Shown: positions 6,877 to 7,430 of the stretch, one piece after another | Layout of the letters: every line of letters begins with the position of its first letter | How positions within the stretch are numbered: the first letter of the stretch is position 1 | The notes under the pieces: model-generated | Database searches by the model: none | What the model was told of the DNA's origin: nothing | The model's input: only the letters and a program-made list of their open reading frames with translations | Assembly: GCA_011773795.1 (NCBI GenBank) | Contig: WVWW01000197.1 | Location: forward strand, 1-7,430 | DNA: 7,430 nucleotides | Direction: 5' to 3' | Source: Acidobacteriota bacterium | GTDB lineage: Bacteria; Acidobacteriota; Polarisedimenticolia; Polarisedimenticolales; Polarisedimenticolaceae | Made by a program: the position numbers and the translations under genes

Positions 6877-7430
6877 GCGTGAACCGTTTCGGCACGATCC
6901 TCGGCCACGAGCGCCCGCTGGGCGTCCTGAGCGACCTGCTGGAACGCCAACGCGTGCCGCACGCGATGCTGTTCCACGGACCTGAGGGCGTCGGCAAGGC
7001 CTCGACGGCGCGCCTGCTCGCGCGCGCGCTGATCTGCCCCGCGAGCGGCTGCGGCAAGTGTGACGACTGCCGGCTCTTCGATGCGGGGAACCACCCGGAC
7101 TACATCCACGTCCGACTCGAGTTGCGCAAGGACTCCAAGGAGTACCGCAAGCAGATCGTGGTCGACCAGATTCGCCAGGTGGCGAGTCTCATCGGGCTGG
7201 CGCCGCGCGCGGGCGCGCGACGGCTCGTGTTGATCGACCCGGCCGACAAGATGAACCTCGAGGCGCAGAATGCGCTGCTCAAGACGCTGGAGGAGCCCCC
7301 GCCCCACGCGGTGCTGATCCTGGTCGCCTCGCGGCCCCAGGTGCTCGTATCGACCGTGCGTTCGCGTTGCTTCGCGCTGGGGTTCGGCCCGCTGCGGGCC
7401 GAGGAACTCGCGCGTCTGCTCGAATCGCGC
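6873..7430 (+). CDS. holB: DNA polymerase III delta' subunit (3' partial)
   Basis: An open frame runs for 186 codons from the ATG at 6873 to the window edge without a stop. It encodes the N-terminal AAA+ part of the delta' subunit of the clamp loader, which helps load the sliding clamp at replication forks. Visible motifs are the P-loop-like GPEGVGKAS (36-44), the zinc-binding cysteines 55, 60, 63 and 66, and then HPD. The Walker-B-like LIDPADKM precedes the strongly conserved QNALLKTLEEPPPHA. The SRC motif at 164-166 supplies the arginine that acts on a neighbouring subunit's ATP site. Ala43 replaces the Ser/Thr that follows the P-loop Lys, and the Walker B reads DPAD rather than DEAD. Both fit delta', which is generally not an ATPase, and argue against the tau/gamma subunit DnaX. 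A GGAGG lies 7 bases before the start, which overlaps the tmk stop (ATGA). The remaining C-terminal part lies beyond the window. Confidence 0.93.
   Translation, partial: MSVNRFGTILGHERPLGVLSDLLERQRVPHAMLFHGPEGVGKASTARLLARALICPASGCGKCDDCRLFDAGNHPDYIHVRLELRKDSKEYRKQIVVDQIRQVASLIGLAPRAGARRLVLIDPADKMNLEAQNALLKTLEEPPPHAVLILVASRPQVLVSTVRSRCFALGFGPLRAEELARLLESR

Larger units (their letters stand above)
1..7430 (+). other. Seven-gene housekeeping operon (both ends outside window)
   Basis: All seven genes lie on one strand. The junctions are a 7-base gap (2068-2074), then overlaps of 4 bases (3400-3403), 1 base (4794), 4 bases (5261-5264), 4 bases (6199-6202) and 4 bases (6873-6876). No gap could hold an intergenic promoter or a hairpin terminator, so a single transcript is the simplest reading, with the stop-start overlaps allowing translational coupling. 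Promoters inside coding sequence cannot be excluded. The operon statement is inference from spacing; the overlaps are read directly. Confidence 0.78.

Noticed and set aside
1..7430. A hidden mobile element, defence system, CRISPR array or RNA gene.
   Set aside because: Nearly every base belongs to a conserved housekeeping gene, the gaps total only 7 bases, and I saw no direct or inverted repeat family, tRNA-like fold or change in composition.

Overview
The window is a GC-rich stretch of bacterial chromosome, packed with coding sequence on the + strand only. It holds seven housekeeping genes: an EF-G2-like translation factor (cut off at its 5' end), asnS, rimO, pgpA, ribF, tmk and holB (cut off at its 3' end). 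G and C dominate third codon positions in every gene. I see no insertion sequence, phage gene, tRNA, rRNA, CRISPR array, repeat family or compositional break. The host is a high-GC bacterium. The Thermus-like AsnRS and the EF-G2-type factor do not fix a phylum, and I cannot name a species from sequence alone.

Layout: bases 1-3403 carry two translation genes, the EF-G2-like GTPase and asparaginyl-tRNA synthetase, separated by 7 bases. Bases 3400-4794 encode RimO, which methylthiolates ribosomal protein S12. Bases 4794-5264 encode PgpA, a membrane phosphatase that makes phosphatidylglycerol. Bases 5261-6202 encode RibF, which makes FMN and FAD. Bases 6199-6876 encode thymidylate kinase. From 6873 to the window end runs the delta' clamp-loader subunit of DNA polymerase III.

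From asnS onward every gene overlaps the next by 4 bases (ATGA or GTGA) or 1 base (TGATG). The longest non-coding gap is 7 bases, so there is no room for an internal intergenic promoter or terminator. This indicates one long transcript with translational coupling, whose promoter lies upstream of the window and whose end lies downstream. Three products act on translation, two on nucleotide supply and replication, one on flavin cofactors and one on membrane lipid. The grouping looks like a growth-linked housekeeping operon, and the tmk-holB pair is common in bacteria.

I did not find a new biological system. The points most worth a second look are the altered GTPase switch residues of the EF-G-like protein and the unbroken overlapping gene string.
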